Assembly (NCBI GenBank): GCA_014377055.1
Contig: JACMQJ010000210.1
Span: forward strand, 1-5,292
Direction: 5' to 3'
Source: Candidatus Sericytochromatia bacterium
GTDB lineage: Bacteria > Cyanobacteriota > Sericytochromatia > UBA7694 > JACMQJ01
Length of the DNA stretch: 5,292 bases
In this document: one piece after another, positions 5,270 through 5,292 of the stretch
Numbering within the stretch: position 1 is the first letter of the stretch
Layout: each line of letters starts with the position of its first letter
Translations under genes and position numbers: made by a program
Notes under the pieces: generated by a model
The model's database searches: none
Told to the model about the DNA's origin: nothing
The model's input: the letters and a program-made list of their open reading frames with translations, nothing else

Positions 5270-5292
5270 AAATATTTAGTAGCTTATTAACA

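Noticed and set aside
1..5292. CRISPR array, insertion sequence, prophage, toxin-antitoxin or defence genes
   Set aside because: No spaced direct repeats, terminal inverted repeats, transposase motifs or small paired toxin-like genes are visible; every substantial open frame is accounted for.

Overview
The window comes from an AT-rich bacterial chromosome, roughly one third G+C or less by eye. It uses the standard genetic code, all starts assigned here are ATG, and Shine-Dalgarno sites range from strong to undetectable. The tRNA gene does not encode its CCA end. Nothing fixes the phylum. A low-GC gut-type lineage such as a Vampirovibrionia/Melainabacteria-like organism, a clostridial relative or another deep lineage would all fit, and any choice is a guess.

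Layout, left to right. (1) Bases 1-673, minus strand: the N-terminal 224 residues of a protein that looks like a circularly permuted (type 2) ATP-grasp ligase; it runs off the left edge. (2) 674-906: a divergent intergenic region with a plausible minus-strand promoter, a back-to-back TATAAT on the plus strand and several small palindromes. (3) 907-1887, plus strand: trpS, tryptophanyl-tRNA synthetase, carrying the complete four-cysteine motif known to bind a [4Fe-4S] cluster in Thermotoga maritima TrpRS. (4) 1915-1986, minus strand: tRNA-Gln(CUG), convergent with trpS. (5) 1987-2275: non-coding, with a probable tRNA promoter and a strong hairpin at 2217-2243. (6) 2276-3655, minus strand: an amidohydrolase best matching 8-oxoguanine deaminase. 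(7) 3668-4300, minus strand: an unrecognised 210-residue soluble protein with one DxNxDGxxD calcium-loop-like motif, only 12 bases upstream of the deaminase gene. (8) 4301-4413: an intergenic region with a TAAGCTTA-based inverted repeat. (9) 4414-5259, minus strand: aroE, shikimate dehydrogenase.

Most of the window is housekeeping: translation (trpS, tRNA-Gln), aromatic amino acid precursor synthesis (aroE) and oxidised-purine deamination. trpS and aroE both touch tryptophan metabolism, but they lie on opposite strands about 2.5 kb apart and there is no sign they are co-regulated. The only close gene pair is the unknown protein with the deaminase. I see no phage, insertion sequence, CRISPR array or toxin-antitoxin module, and no convincing evidence of a new multi-gene system. 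The items most worth a second look are the Fe-S motif of TrpS, the unknown protein paired with the deaminase, the partial ATP-grasp enzyme, and the two structured intergenic elements.
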